Below, piece by piece: positions 7,755-16,631 of a stretch of 39,045 nt of DNA. Position 1 is the first letter of the stretch, and every line of letters begins with the position of its first letter. The position numbers and the translations under genes were made by a program. The notes under the pieces were generated by a model. The model was not told where the DNA came from. It saw only the letters and a list, made by a program, of their open reading frames with translations, and searched no databases. Source of the stretch: an uncultured Methylococcaceae bacterium (GTDB lineage: Bacteria; Pseudomonadota; Gammaproteobacteria; Methylococcales; Methylomonadaceae); assembly GCA_903938485.1 (NCBI GenBank), contig CAJADF010000068.1, forward strand, positions 1 to 39,045, written 5' to 3'.

Positions 7755-9116
7755 ATGAAAATACTTATTCTTGGCGCCGGTATGACCGGTTCTTCAGTAG
7801 CTGAAGCGTTTGCTAATGAAGAAAACGATATTGTAGTGGTTGATTTTAAGCAAGATCTCTTAGATGCTTTAAAGGATCGTTATGATATTGCAACGGTTAC
7901 AGGTAATGCCGCCCATCCCAGCGTTTTAGAGCAAGCGGGTATTGATAATACTGATATTGTTATTGCTGTTACCGAAAGTGATGAGACCAATATGTTGGCT
8001 TGTCTTATCATTAAAGCACTGCACCCACGCCCCAAAACAATTGCTCGAGTTAGAGCGATTGATTATCTAAAAAGACCCGGTTTATTTGGTACTGAAGGAT
8101 TACCCATTGATATTGTAATTAGTCCTGAGCACATTGTGATGGAATCAATTCGTAATTTAGTTGAATTTCCAGGTGCGCTGCATGTTTCTGAGTTCGCGGG
8201 TGGTTTAGTCCGATTGTTTTCTGTAAAAGTCGTTGAGAATGGGTTCTTAACGGGTAAAAAAATTAGAACTTTAAAAGAGCGTTTGTCTGATAGTAAGACG
8301 CGGGTAGTCGCTATTTTTAGAAACGGTAAACCACTTTGTGTGAGTGGCGACGTAAGTGTTGAACCCGATGATGAGGTTTTTTTTGTTGCACCTAGCCAAG
8401 AAGTTAAAAGAGTCTTAAAAGCGTTAGATAAGTTAGAAGCCCCTATAAAACGAGTAATTATTGCCGGTGGTGGTCATATTGGTAAACGTTTAGCGCTGGC
8501 TTTAGAAAAAGACCATCAAGTCAAATTAATAGAAAAAGATCCTGTTCGGGCTCATAAAATGGCTAATGAACTTAATAATACGGTCGTTTTATTAGGTGAT
8601 TGTGCCAATGAAAATTTGTTATTAGATGAGTCTATCGATAGCGCAGATTTGTTTTGTGCTATTACCAATAATGATGGGGTTAATATTGTTTCTGCGTCTT
8701 TAGCTAAGAGTCTTGGGGCGCGTAAAACCATCTGTTTATTAAATCAAAATTCTTACACTAAATTAGTACCTGGAACGGGGATTGATGTGACTGTATTGCC
8801 TAATCAAGAAACCTTAGGCAGTATTTTAAAACATGTGCGTCGTGGTGATGTGGCGCAGGTCACTTCATTATGTGGTGGAACGGCTGAGGCGATTGAAGCG
8901 ATTGCTCATGCTAGCAATGAAGAAAATTCAGTGGTAGGTAGAAGTGTTGATAGCATCAAGTTTCCACCGGGTATTGTAATGGGTGCCTTGATTCGTAATA
9001 GCGAAGTTATTCCGATTCATCACGATACCGTCTTTGCAGAAAATGATCATGTGGTGATGTTTGCCATGGATAAAAAATTGGTTAGTAATATTGAACAAAC
9101 TTTTAAACGTATCTAA
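7755..9116 (+). CDS. trkA: Trk potassium uptake protein TrkA
   Basis: This 453-residue cytoplasmic protein has the two RCK units of TrkA: an N-terminal Rossmann fold with GAGMTGSSVAEAF and acidic VVVDF, a TrkA-C domain around 140-225, a second Rossmann fold with IIAGGGHIGKRLALAL from about 233, and a second TrkA-C domain ending near 450. It binds NAD(H)/ATP and gates the TrkH channel, controlling K+ uptake. The length is nearly that of E. coli TrkA (458). ATG 7755 starts the conserved MKILILGAG; the TTG just before it is not needed. It abuts trkH with no spacer, so the two are co-transcribed and probably translationally coupled. Confidence 0.96.
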   Translation: MKILILGAGMTGSSVAEAFANEENDIVVVDFKQDLLDALKDRYDIATVTGNAAHPSVLEQAGIDNTDIVIAVTESDETNMLACLIIKALHPRPKTIARVRAIDYLKRPGLFGTEGLPIDIVISPEHIVMESIRNLVEFPGALHVSEFAGGLVRLFSVKVVENGFLTGKKIRTLKERLSDSKTRVVAIFRNGKPLCVSGDVSVEPDDEVFFVAPSQEVKRVLKALDKLEAPIKRVIIAGGGHIGKRLALALEKDHQVKLIEKDPVRAHKMANELNNTVVLLGDCANENLLLDESIDSADLFCAITNNDGVNIVSASLAKSLGARKTICLLNQNSYTKLVPGTGIDVTVLPNQETLGSILKHVRRGDVAQVTSLCGGTAEAIEAIAHASNEENSVVGRSVDSIKFPPGIVMGALIRNSEVIPIHHDTVFAENDHVVMFAMDKKLVSNIEQTFKRI

Positions 9117-10574
9117 ATGAATGTATTTCTAACTATTGTCCATATCTTCGGGTTAGTCACACTGTGTTTTAGTGCTCTAATGAGTACTTGTTGGGTCACT
9201 TCAGAATTAACTAATGATGGTGCTGCATTGGCTTTTTCTTATGGTACGCTGATCACTTTCGTATTAGGCGCTTTTTTATTTCTTGCTACCGTTTGGGTGC
9301 CAAAGAAGGTTTCTAGGCAAGCAGGCTTTTTGTTAGTGGCGAGTACATGGTCATTAACCCCTGTGCTTTGTACCATTCCTTTGATGATTTTCATGCCTCA
9401 ATTAAGTTTTAGTGATGCTTATTTTGAGACCGTATCGGGTCTAACAACGACGGGCGCAACTATCTTGTCAGGTTTAGATAATTTACCTATGTCCATTAAT
9501 CTTTGGCGCTGTGAGCTTAATTGGATTGCGGGTATGGGGATTATTATATTTGCTGTGGCTATTTTACCTATATTGGGGATTGGCGGTATGCAGCTTTATA
9601 AGGCGGAAACCCCTGGGTCTGTTAAAGAGTCTGATTTGCCTCCTCGCATCGCACAAACCGCTAAGGCTTTGTGGATGGTCTATGCTGGATTTACCTTGTT
9701 GTGCTTGTTGGCTTTACGTTGGGCAGGAATGAATTGGTTTGATGCTATTTGTCATGCGTTTTCTGCAATGAGTTTAGGTGGTTTTTCTACCCATGATAGC
9801 AGTATTGGATTCTATAATTCGTTGTCTATTGAAGTGGTATTAACCGTTTTTCAATTAATTGCGGCCATTAATTTTGCTACGCATTTCGTGGCAATCCGTA
9901 AGCAATCAATTAAACCTTATTTTTATGATAGAGAAGCGAGAGCTTTTTTAACTTTAGTATTAGGTAGTTGTGTTTTAGCCGCTTTTATTTTGTGGGATAA
10001 CGGCACTTATAATGATTTTTATACGGCGCTACGTTATGCGACGTTTAATTTAGTTTCTATAGCGACAGATAGTGGTTTTACGAATCAAGACTATAACAAG
10101 TGGCCGATTTTTGTGCCGATGTGGATGTTGTTTTTAAGTTGTTTAGCGGCCTCATCGGGTTCAACAGGTGGTGGTATCAGAATGATTCGCACGATTATCT
10201 TAATGAAGCAAGCGCGATTAGAAATGTTTAAGTTTATCCATCCCTATGCAATTAGGCCTTTAAAAATTGGGGATATGCTCATTAGCAATGCTATAGTTAA
10301 CTCGGTAACCGGTTTTATCTTTTTGTATTTTATAAGTATTGTTATTCTTATTTTTGCTTTGCTGATAAGTGGGTTAGATTTCGTAACTGCATTTTCTGCC
10401 ATTATTGCTTGTTTTAATAATGCGGGGCCCGGATTAAACGAAGTTGGACCTGGATCTAGTTTTGCAATATTAAGTGATTATCAAAAAGCAGTCTGTACCT
10501 TTGCGATGTTGCTGGGTCGTGTGCAGATATTTTCGATTGTTATTTTATTTGTGCCCGAGTTTTGGCGTAAATAA
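9117..10574 (+). CDS. trkH: Trk potassium uptake channel TrkH
   Basis: This 485-residue inner-membrane channel has the four pore-loop repeats of the SKT superfamily. The filter glycines are visible in VSGLTTTGAT (about 106-115), MSLGGFSTHD, ATDSGFTNQD and CFNNAGPGLNEVG. The SSGSTGGGIRM segment near residue 345 corresponds to the gate-region glycine stretch of TrkH. K+ enters along the membrane potential under control of the TrkA ring. The ATG follows directly on the trkA stop codon. The 3' end meets the convergent xseA gene with one base between, leaving no room for a separate terminator. Confidence 0.96.
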   Translation: MNVFLTIVHIFGLVTLCFSALMSTCWVTSELTNDGAALAFSYGTLITFVLGAFLFLATVWVPKKVSRQAGFLLVASTWSLTPVLCTIPLMIFMPQLSFSDAYFETVSGLTTTGATILSGLDNLPMSINLWRCELNWIAGMGIIIFAVAILPILGIGGMQLYKAETPGSVKESDLPPRIAQTAKALWMVYAGFTLLCLLALRWAGMNWFDAICHAFSAMSLGGFSTHDSSIGFYNSLSIEVVLTVFQLIAAINFATHFVAIRKQSIKPYFYDREARAFLTLVLGSCVLAAFILWDNGTYNDFYTALRYATFNLVSIATDSGFTNQDYNKWPIFVPMWMLFLSCLAASSGSTGGGIRMIRTIILMKQARLEMFKFIHPYAIRPLKIGDMLISNAIVNSVTGFIFLYFISIVILIFALLISGLDFVTAFSAIIACFNNAGPGLNEVGPGSSFAILSDYQKAVCTFAMLLGRVQIFSIVILFVPEFWRK

Positions 10575-10575
10575 G

Positions 10576-11940
10576 CTAGGTTATCGCTTTCTCTAATGCG
10601 GTTATTTCACTGACGAAGCTACCATTGGCTAGCTTGGTTTCCACACGCTCACCTAAATTTAATTGTTGGGTAGAGCTAACGAGCTCTCCATTTTGCTGCT
10701 TAATGACTAAGGCATATCCACGATTTAAGGTCGCTAAGGGACTGACTGCATTGAGCGTTTGGCTGGATGTTAGTATTGATTGGTTTAGATGAGTCAGTTT
10801 ATGTTGCATGGAGCTGATAAGGCGTTGTTTTAAATGCGTTTGTTTTTGCTGATAACTGTTAATTGTAATTGTTGGATTGTATTGACCTAATTTAGCAATT
10901 TTTGTCGCTAATTGATGCTTATTTCGGTCTAGTTTTCCTTGAATGGTTTGTTTAATTCTTAGTTCAAGTTCATCAAGGCGTTGTGCATTTCTTAATAACT
11001 TTTGACCGGGGTGCTGTTGTTGTAAGCGTTGATTAATCCAAGTTAGAGCTTGGGTCTTATGATTTAATTTTCGAGTGATTTGTTGCTGTAATTGAAAGTT
11101 TAGTTGATTCAGTCGCGTTAACCATTCTTGTTGGTCAGGGCTTGCAAATTCAGCTGCTGCAGAAGGGGTTGCTGCTCTTTGATCGGCTACAAAATCCGCG
11201 ATCGTTATATCAGTTTCATGCCCTACTGCAGCAATAATGGGGATGTTGCTGGCAAAAATAGCTCTAGCAACTATTTCTTCATTAAAAGCCCATAAATCTT
11301 CTAATGATCCACCTCCCCGTCCAATGATGAGAATGTCACATTCATTTCTTTGGTTGGCAAGCTGAATGGCTTTTGCAATTTCGTGTTTGGCATTATTGCC
11401 TTGCACGGCTACTGGATAAATAATGACGGGTATTGCAATAAAACGTCTGCGTAAAACGGTAATAATATCTCTAATGGCGGCTCCTGTGGGAGAGGTAATA
11501 ATGCCAATGGATTGAGGCAATAAAGGTAGGGTCTTTTTGTTGACTTTATCAAATAAACCTTCATCAGCAAGCTTAATTTTTAAAGCCTCAAATGCTCGGC
11601 GTAAAGCACCATCTCCGGCTTCTTCGATATGCTCAACGATGAGTTGAAAATCCCCCCTAGGCTCATAAAGACTAACACGCGCTTTAATTATGACTTGTTT
11701 ACCATTGCTGGGCGTAAAGCTCAATCGGCGTTGCTGACTTTTAAACATGGCGCAGCGAACTTGGGCATTCGCGTCTTTTAAAGAGAAATACAGATGTCCC
11801 GAAGAGGGCGAGCTAAAATTCGATATTTCACCTTCGACAAATATATTTAAAAAATGATTATCGAGTAAAAGGCTGGTCGCACGATTGAGTTGCGTAACCG
11901 TCAATATATTTTCGGAGCTTTGTGATGTTTGATTGTACAT
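10576..11940 (-). CDS. xseA: Exodeoxyribonuclease VII large subunit
   Basis: This 454-residue cytoplasmic nuclease subunit has an N-terminal OB fold (about 12-105; LTVTQLNRATSLLLDN, VEGEISNFSSPSSGHLYFSLKD), a catalytic region with ITSPTGAAIRDI, IIGRGGGSLEDLWAFN and VGHETDITIADFVADQRAATPSAAAE, then a long coiled-coil stretch (about 270-390) and a short C-terminal beta segment. With XseB it forms an enzyme that degrades single-stranded DNA in both directions to oligonucleotides. The length is normal. The small subunit gene is not next to it, which is common. The ribosome site before the ATG is weak. Confidence 0.95.
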   Translation of the reverse strand: MYNQTSQSSENILTVTQLNRATSLLLDNHFLNIFVEGEISNFSSPSSGHLYFSLKDANAQVRCAMFKSQQRRLSFTPSNGKQVIIKARVSLYEPRGDFQLIVEHIEEAGDGALRRAFEALKIKLADEGLFDKVNKKTLPLLPQSIGIITSPTGAAIRDIITVLRRRFIAIPVIIYPVAVQGNNAKHEIAKAIQLANQRNECDILIIGRGGGSLEDLWAFNEEIVARAIFASNIPIIAAVGHETDITIADFVADQRAATPSAAAEFASPDQQEWLTRLNQLNFQLQQQITRKLNHKTQALTWINQRLQQQHPGQKLLRNAQRLDELELRIKQTIQGKLDRNKHQLATKIAKLGQYNPTITINSYQQKQTHLKQRLISSMQHKLTHLNQSILTSSQTLNAVSPLATLNRGYALVIKQQNGELVSSTQQLNLGERVETKLANGSFVSEITALEKAIT

Positions 11941-12026
11941 TTATAGGTTGAGATATTGAATACGCGCTTATTTTGCAGACTATTGTAAAATAGTAAGCTT
12001 TTATACACAAAGAAAGGAGTGTTTAG

Positions 12027-12347
12027 ATGGCGTGGTTGCTTTTGTTTTCGGCGGGGTTTGTAGAGATTATTTTTGCGTTAAGTCTTAAGTTTAATGAAGG
12101 CTTCACCAAACTGTGGCCTAGTGTGATTACTGCTATTTCGGGTGTAGGAAGTTTTGGTTTACTGATGTGGGCGCTTAAAACCTTACCGTTGGGTACAGCG
12201 TATGCAGTATGGACGGGCATGGGTGCCGTTGGCGTGGCAATTGTAGGTATTATTCTATTTAAAGAATCCGTAGATTGGTTACGATTAGTTTCGATTGCCT
12301 TCGTAATCATTGGTATTGTCGGCCTTAAGTTTACTGATAACTATTAA
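12027..12347 (+). CDS. sugE: SMR-family transporter, Gdx/SugE type
   Basis: This 106-residue protein has four membrane helices. The essential glutamate sits at residue 13 (GFVEIIFA), and the LPLGTAYAVWTGMGAVGVAI block with Trp62 is of the SugE/Gdx subtype and not EmrE. Gdx proteins work as dimers that exchange guanidinium for protons. A strong AAGGAG site precedes the ATG. It is the first gene of a tight cluster: tusB/dsrH starts one base after its stop codon. I looked for a guanidine riboswitch in the short upstream space and found none, so regulation differs from riboswitch-controlled gdx genes. Confidence 0.9.
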   Translation: MAWLLLFSAGFVEIIFALSLKFNEGFTKLWPSVITAISGVGSFGLLMWALKTLPLGTAYAVWTGMGAVGVAIVGIILFKESVDWLRLVSIAFVIIGIVGLKFTDNY

Positions 12348-12348
12348 T

Positions 12349-12639
12349 ATGTTACATCTTATTTTTCAGTCCCCCATACAACTATCTGTTTTGGAACGCA
12401 TTGGTATAGGTGACGATGTGGTTTTTCTTGAGAGTAGTGTTTTACATCTATTAGAAAAAGGCAGTTTACGCGCTATTTTAGCGCCTATGATGTTCAGAAA
12501 TATGTTTTATGTGTTGTTAGAGGATATTGAAGTAAGAGGCATAAATCTAACTGAGTTAATGATAGGTATTGAAGTGATTGACTATGCGGGATTAGTCAAT
12601 TTGACGGTTAAAAATCCCAAAATATTGTCATGGACCTAA
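12349..12639 (+). CDS. tusB: TusB/DsrH-like sulfur relay protein
   Basis: This 96-residue protein aligns by eye with TusB/DsrH along its whole length: MLHLIFQSP at the start, DDVVFLESSVLHLL, YVLLEDIEVRGI (TusB has ALNEDLIARGL), then VIDYAGLVNLTVKNPKILSW at the end, matching the TusB finale of a Tyr-Val-LTVK pattern and a C-terminal Trp. TusB joins TusC and TusD in a hexamer that passes sulfane sulfur to TusE/DsrC. No cysteine is present, so it would be a structural subunit. The true start is ATG 12349; an upstream in-frame start would lie inside sugE. TusC and TusD are not adjacent, which is unusual. It overlaps dsrC by 10 bases. Confidence 0.85.
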   Translation: MLHLIFQSPIQLSVLERIGIGDDVVFLESSVLHLLEKGSLRAILAPMMFRNMFYVLLEDIEVRGINLTELMIGIEVIDYAGLVNLTVKNPKILSWT

Positions 12640-12962
12640 TTGTTAACTCGGTATTAATAGCAACCACTGATCAGGGGTTTTTGCTTAAAACTTCGGATTG
12701 GAATGAAGACGTCGCAATAGCGCTATCGGTTCGTAATGATATTTGTTTAACTGATTCGCATTGGGAAATCATTTTATATATTAGAGCATATTATCTGCAA
12801 TATAAGCATTTACCTAATGCTCGCGTATTTACTAAAGCCATTGCTAAAGAATTGGGGGAAGAAAAGGGAAATAGTCGATATTTACATCGCTTATTCCCAG
12901 AGGGACCTTTGAAATACGCTTGTAAATTAGCTGGCATACCTAAGCCGCCAACCTGTTTGTAG
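12630..12962 (+). CDS. dsrC: DsrC-family sulfur carrier with both arm cysteines
   Basis: This 110-residue protein has the TusE/DsrC fold: KTSDWNEDVAIAL, TDSHWEIILYIRAYY, then RVFTKAIAKELGEEKGNSRYLHRLFP, and the C-terminal arm GPLKYACKLAGIPKPPTCL. The arm holds two cysteines, Cys98 and the penultimate Cys109, separated by ten residues. E. coli TusE keeps only the last one, whereas true DsrC proteins that carry trisulfide and exchange with DsrAB or heterodisulfide reductase have both. So this looks like a DsrC and not a pure tRNA-thiolation TusE. It overlaps tusB, so translation is coupled. No dsrAB genes are seen in this window. Confidence 0.88.
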   Translation: MDLIVNSVLIATTDQGFLLKTSDWNEDVAIALSVRNDICLTDSHWEIILYIRAYYLQYKHLPNARVFTKAIAKELGEEKGNSRYLHRLFPEGPLKYACKLAGIPKPPTCL

Positions 12963-12973
12963 TTTTGTATAGT

Positions 12974-13372
12974 TTAAAGTTGTCTAAATTGATGGATTAA
13001 TCGGCGATCTTTTTTGTTCGGCTTGTGTTCAGGGGCATTAAAACCAATCAATTCTCTTTGTTCCCGCAGGATTGCCATTTGCTTTTGGCGTTTGCTAATA
13101 CTTTCAGGGTCTTCTTCATAGAGTAAAGCAGCATCTTTGGCGGGTAAACGTTGCTTTGCTAAGCCTAAAATAGTTATATCCCAAGTGAGACTATCTTTGT
13201 TGATAGTAAGAGAGGCCCCGGGTTTAATTTCTTTACCGGGTTTAATTCGTTGTTTATTTAGATGAACTTTACCACCCGAAATTGCATCAGCAGCAAGTTT
13301 GCGCGTTTTGTAAAAACGCGCAATCCATAGCCATTTATCAATCCGAATAGTTTCTAGATCAATGCTGGGCAC
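12974..13372 (-). CDS. hslR: Heat shock protein 15, ribosome-associated S4 protein
   Basis: This 132-residue basic protein starts with an S4 RNA-binding domain ([31 protein letters not shown]) and ends with a lysine/arginine-rich helix. The length and layout match E. coli Hsp15 (133 residues), which binds free 50S subunits still carrying nascent chains and helps recycle stalled ribosomes. Its start codon overlaps the end of ispH by 14 bases, so it is the last gene of a yegQ-rraA-ispH-hslR run. Its 3' end meets dsrC with an 11-bp gap. Confidence 0.92.
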   Translation of the reverse strand: MPSIDLETIRIDKWLWIARFYKTRKLAADAISGGKVHLNKQRIKPGKEIKPGASLTINKDSLTWDITILGLAKQRLPAKDAALLYEEDPESISKRQKQMAILREQRELIGFNAPEHKPNKKDRRLIHQFRQL

Positions 13373-14321
13373 TCAGTTCTTTTTCTTTTTTTAAGCCTTT
13401 AGGTAAAGAGAACACTACTTTTTCTTCAATACCTTGAATTTCAACAGTGGAAGAGCCACCCCATGCTTTCAATTGGGTAATTACTTCTTGCACGAGCACT
13501 TCAGGAGCTGATGCTCCCGCAGTAACACCTACAACGCTAACCCCATCAAACCAAGTTTGTTGCATATCTTTCGCGGTATCAATTAAATAAGCATTTTTAC
13601 CTAATTGTTCAGCAATTTCTCGTAAACGATTAGAGTTTGAACTGTTGATTGAGCCAACTACAAGAATGGTGTCGGCCGTTTTTGCTAATTCAAATACAGC
13701 GTCTTGACGGTTTTGAGTGGCATAGCAGATATCGTCTTTTTTCTGTTCTTGTATAGACGTAAAGCGAGCTCTTAGTGCGTCTACCATAATTTTGGTATCA
13801 GTCATTGACAGCGTAGTTTGTGTCACATAGGCAAGGTTATCCGGGTTGTTTACGACTAATTTTTCAACATCTTCTGGGGTTTCAACTAAGTAAATACCTC
13901 CATTGTCTGTGCATTTATCATACTGGCCCATAGTCCCTTCGACTTCTGGGTGTCCAGCGTGACCAATTAGGATCACTTCTCTGTCAGATTTTGCGTGTTT
14001 TGCGACTTGAATATGAACTTTAGTCACCAACGGGCAGGTGGCATCAAAAACTGTCAAATTTCTATCTTTTGCTTCTTGTTGTACCTGTTTTGAAACACCG
14101 TGTGCGCTAAATATTAAATAAGATCCCACAGGTACGTCAGTGAGTTCTTCTATAAAAATAGCGCCTTTTTCTTTTAATCCATCTACAACCGTTCGGTTAT
14201 GCACAACTTCATGACGCACATAAATAGGTGCGCCAAATGCTTCAATGGCTTGATCAACAATTTCAATGGCGCGGTCTACACCGGCACAAAATCCCCTAGG
14301 GTTTGCGAGTACGATTTGCAT
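13359..14321 (-). CDS. ispH: 4-hydroxy-3-methylbut-2-enyl diphosphate reductase
   Basis: This 320-residue iron-sulfur enzyme carries out the last step of the MEP pathway, turning HMBPP into IPP and DMAPP. The three cluster cysteines are visible: Cys12 in [13 protein letters not shown], Cys96 in [12 protein letters not shown], and Cys199 in [11 protein letters not shown]. The catalytic Glu126 lies in [11 protein letters not shown]. The length fits the short proteobacterial form. It lies 36 bp after rraA and overlaps hslR, so it is probably in one operon with them. The gene is complete and shows no oddities. Confidence 0.97.
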   Translation of the reverse strand: MQIVLANPRGFCAGVDRAIEIVDQAIEAFGAPIYVRHEVVHNRTVVDGLKEKGAIFIEELTDVPVGSYLIFSAHGVSKQVQQEAKDRNLTVFDATCPLVTKVHIQVAKHAKSDREVILIGHAGHPEVEGTMGQYDKCTDNGGIYLVETPEDVEKLVVNNPDNLAYVTQTTLSMTDTKIMVDALRARFTSIQEQKKDDICYATQNRQDAVFELAKTADTILVVGSINSSNSNRLREIAEQLGKNAYLIDTAKDMQQTWFDGVSVVGVTAGASAPEVLVQEVITQLKAWGGSSTVEIQGIEEKVVFSLPKGLKKEKELSAQH

Positions 14322-14357
14322 ATCTTGACTTCTATACTTGGTTAATGTGTGATTATT

Positions 14358-14843
14358 CTAACTCAACATTGTGTCTGATACGATAATTCCGTCCATATCA
14401 GCATACAAAAAACTATCTTTTTTAAAATTAACGCCAGCAAAGCTGATTAATTGGTCTCTATCGCTATGATCTTGCTTATGTGTTTTCAATGGGTGTGTTT
14501 GTAATGCGCGTATACCGATTGGCAGTTTTGCAATTAAAGCCGCGTCCCTAATACACCCGTTTATGATTATACCTTCCCAGCCATTATCAACTGCTGTTAC
14601 CGCGATGCTTGCGTCAATTAAGGCGCAACGTTTTGATCCACCTCCGTCAATCACTAAGACTCTTTGATATCCAGGTTCTTGTAAGACATTAGCAATTAAT
14701 GCGTTATCTTCAAACGTTTTAATGGTAGTCACTCTGCCGCAGTAACTTGTCTTAGTACCAAAAGAAATAAATAGTGGTTCAGCAATCTGTAAATTTTGAG
14801 TTTTTGAATAAGAGTCGCATAAACTAGCAGTAGTAAACGTCAT
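14358..14843 (-). CDS. rraA: Regulator of ribonuclease E activity A
   Basis: This 161-residue protein matches RraA: TASLCDSY at the N-terminus, FGTKTSYCGRVTTIKTFEDNALI, VLVIDGGGSKRCALID (the ring-binding glycine loop), and GIIINGCIRDAALI. In E. coli trimeric RraA binds the degradosome scaffold of RNase E and lowers its activity, changing mRNA half-lives; the fold is related to class II aldolases. The length is exactly that of E. coli RraA (161). It sits 53 bp after yegQ and 36 bp before ispH, on the same strand. Confidence 0.94.
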   Translation of the reverse strand: MTFTTASLCDSYSKTQNLQIAEPLFISFGTKTSYCGRVTTIKTFEDNALIANVLQEPGYQRVLVIDGGGSKRCALIDASIAVTAVDNGWEGIIINGCIRDAALIAKLPIGIRALQTHPLKTHKQDHSDRDQLISFAGVNFKKDSFLYADMDGIIVSDTMLS

Positions 14844-14896
14844 GATTTATTCTCAAAGTTAAAGTTAGATTACTAGGGATTTAGGTTTTTATATTT

Positions 14897-16240
14897 TCAA
14901 TCGGTATAACGAGATAATAATCCATAAGGTGTATTGAGTTCTGGCAAAGGTATTTTTACTTCATAACCGCCACCTGAGGCTTCTTGCATAGCATTGCCCC
15001 ATCTATCTTCCATATGTTCAATAATGATATCTTGATTGCCTTCAGGTAGAATTAATTCTACTTTGTCACCCACTGAAAACTTATTTTTAACATCGATTAG
15101 AGCGAGTTTTGTTTCGGGGTCATATTCTTTGATTTCACCACAGAACTGCTGTTGGTGGCTTTTTGAATAGCCAGTAATGTAATTTTGTTGTTCATGGGTG
15201 TGGTGACGTTGATAAAAACCATCGGTATAACCACGGTTGGCTAGGTTTTCTAATACACCGAGCAGTTCGGGTTGAAAAGGTTTGCCTTGGATGGCATCAT
15301 CAATCGCTTGTCGGTAAGTTTGAGCTGTTCTTGCTACGTAATAATGCGATTTTGTGCGGCCTTCAATTTTTAGGCTATCGACACCAATCTCTACTAAACG
15401 TTGAATATGTTCAATGGCGCGCAAGTCTTTAGAATTCATGATGTAGGTGCCGTTCTCATCTTCCATGATGGGTAATAATTCACCTTTACGCCCTTCTTCT
15501 TCAAGAAAATACACTTCGTCTGCGAGTGGGTGTCTTTCTGCGCCACCGCAACTAGCGTTACTGATGTCCGTCATTGATAAAGTAGCACCTTGTGGCAATA
15601 AATCACCTTCAGCGTTTTCTTGTGCAGGAACTGTATCATATTTCCAGCGACAAGAATTAGTACAAGTACCTTGATTAGGATCCCTATGGTTAAAGTATCC
15701 AGATAATAAGCATCGACCAGAATAGGCAATACATAAAGCGCCATGTACAAAAACTTCTAATTCCATATCAGGGCATTGTTGGCGAATTTCTTGTATTTCA
15801 TCCAACGAAAGTTCTCTGGATAAAATAATGCGTTCTACTCCAACGTTTTGCCAAAATTTTACGGTGGCATAATTAACTGTATTTGCTTGAACTGATAAAT
15901 GAATTGGCATGTCGGGCCACGCTTCACGCGTCATCATAATTAAGCCTGGATCTGCCATGATCAGAGCATCAGGTTTCATGTCGATAATAGGCGCAAGGTC
16001 TTTTAAGAAGGTTTTGATTTTGGCATTGTGCGGAATAACATTAGTCGCTAAAAAAAACTTTTTTCCTAATGCGTGTGCTTCATTAATCCCTTTAGATAAG
16101 TTTTCAGTTTGAAAATCGTTATTACGCACTCTAAGACTGTATCTAGGTTGGCCTGCATACACCGCGTCTGCTCCGTAGGCAAAGGCATAGCGCATATTTT
16201 TAATAGTTCCAGCTGGCGAGAGGAGTTCGACGTGTTTCAT
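14897..16240 (-). CDS. trhP: tRNA hydroxylation protein TrhP/YegQ (peptidase U32 family)
   Basis: This 447-residue protein belongs to the U32 family subgroup of E. coli YegQ (TrhP), which is needed for prephenate-dependent hydroxylation of uridine 34 in several tRNAs. The N-terminal TIM-barrel part shows LLSPAGTIKNMRYAFAYGADAVYAG. The U32 signature follows around residues 165-200 (ELEVFVHGALCIAYSGRCLLSGY, then GTCTNSCRWKY), whose cysteines can hold an iron-sulfur cluster. A C-terminal beta-barrel domain starts near 365. The old protease label is probably wrong for this subgroup. It is the first gene of the minus-strand run ending with hslR and diverges from the small DUF2897-like gene. Confidence 0.9.
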   Translation of the reverse strand: MKHVELLSPAGTIKNMRYAFAYGADAVYAGQPRYSLRVRNNDFQTENLSKGINEAHALGKKFFLATNVIPHNAKIKTFLKDLAPIIDMKPDALIMADPGLIMMTREAWPDMPIHLSVQANTVNYATVKFWQNVGVERIILSRELSLDEIQEIRQQCPDMELEVFVHGALCIAYSGRCLLSGYFNHRDPNQGTCTNSCRWKYDTVPAQENAEGDLLPQGATLSMTDISNASCGGAERHPLADEVYFLEEEGRKGELLPIMEDENGTYIMNSKDLRAIEHIQRLVEIGVDSLKIEGRTKSHYYVARTAQTYRQAIDDAIQGKPFQPELLGVLENLANRGYTDGFYQRHHTHEQQNYITGYSKSHQQQFCGEIKEYDPETKLALIDVKNKFSVGDKVELILPEGNQDIIIEHMEDRWGNAMQEASGGGYEVKIPLPELNTPYGLLSRYTD

Positions 16241-16320
16241 ATTGAAGCTTAAATATAATCAGAGTGTTGTATATTCTATCGTAAGGTAGTTGTTCTGTGA
16301 TAAAAAATGGGAGATATTTA

Positions 16321-16479
16321 ATGGGATTGTTAATTTTTATTGTAGCTGTGTTGTTTGTTTTAGGGGCGGCGTTACTTTTATTAAGATCAGCTAATTCTGA
16401 CAAATTGCCTACAGGGATAAAGGTGCAGCCTTATGAAGAAGATGATGATAAAGATGATCAATCGTCGTCTGGTTTTTAA
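16321..16479 (+). CDS. Small single-helix membrane protein, DUF2897-like
   Basis: This 52-residue protein has one N-terminal membrane helix (GLLIFIVAVLFVLGAALLLL), a RSANSDKLPTGIKV linker and a very acidic tail (EEDDDKDD). The layout of helix, polar 'KLP' turn and charged end recalls DUF2897, whose function is unknown. GGGAG 7 bases before ATG 16321 decides the start over the upstream GTG at 16297. It is divergent from trhP and stands alone before the sulfur genes. Confidence 0.6.
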   Translation: MGLLIFIVAVLFVLGAALLLLRSANSDKLPTGIKVQPYEEDDDKDDQSSSGF

Positions 16480-16525
16480 AATTAAAGCTTGTTTCAGTGT
16501 GTTTCGTTAAGTTTTAATTGTTTCT

Positions 16526-16548
16526 AATATGTTTCATTGAAACATATT
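16526..16548. promoter_or_regulatory. 23-bp perfect palindrome, candidate activator site
   Basis: AATATGTTTCA (16526-16536) and its exact reverse complement (16538-16548) face each other around one central T. The centre lies about 120 bp upstream of the start predicted from the sigma-54 promoter at 16632-16648, a usual distance for an enhancer-binding protein. Three more TGTTTC hexamers lie just to the left. A persulfide-sensing FisR-type activator is the natural guess, by analogy only. Confidence 0.55.
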
Positions 16549-16549
16549 T

Positions 16550-16572
16550 GCTTGCAGGTAATATTTGCAAGC
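16550..16572. repeat. Second inverted repeat upstream of the sulfur genes
   Basis: GCTTGCA (16550-16556) and TGCAAGC (16566-16572) face each other across 9 bases, right next to the 23-bp palindrome. It could be a second protein site or a weak hairpin ending the DUF2897-like transcript; there is no clear T-run. Confidence 0.35.
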
Positions 16573-16631
16573 ATGATTAAGTTTTAAAAATAAAATATTT
16601 AAAGTCAGAAAGATAGCCGTTTTTTGTTTTT

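Noticed and set aside
11941-12026. Guanidine riboswitch upstream of sugE
   Set aside because: The space is only about 85 bases, partly used by the ribosome site, and the conserved ACGR-type blocks are absent.
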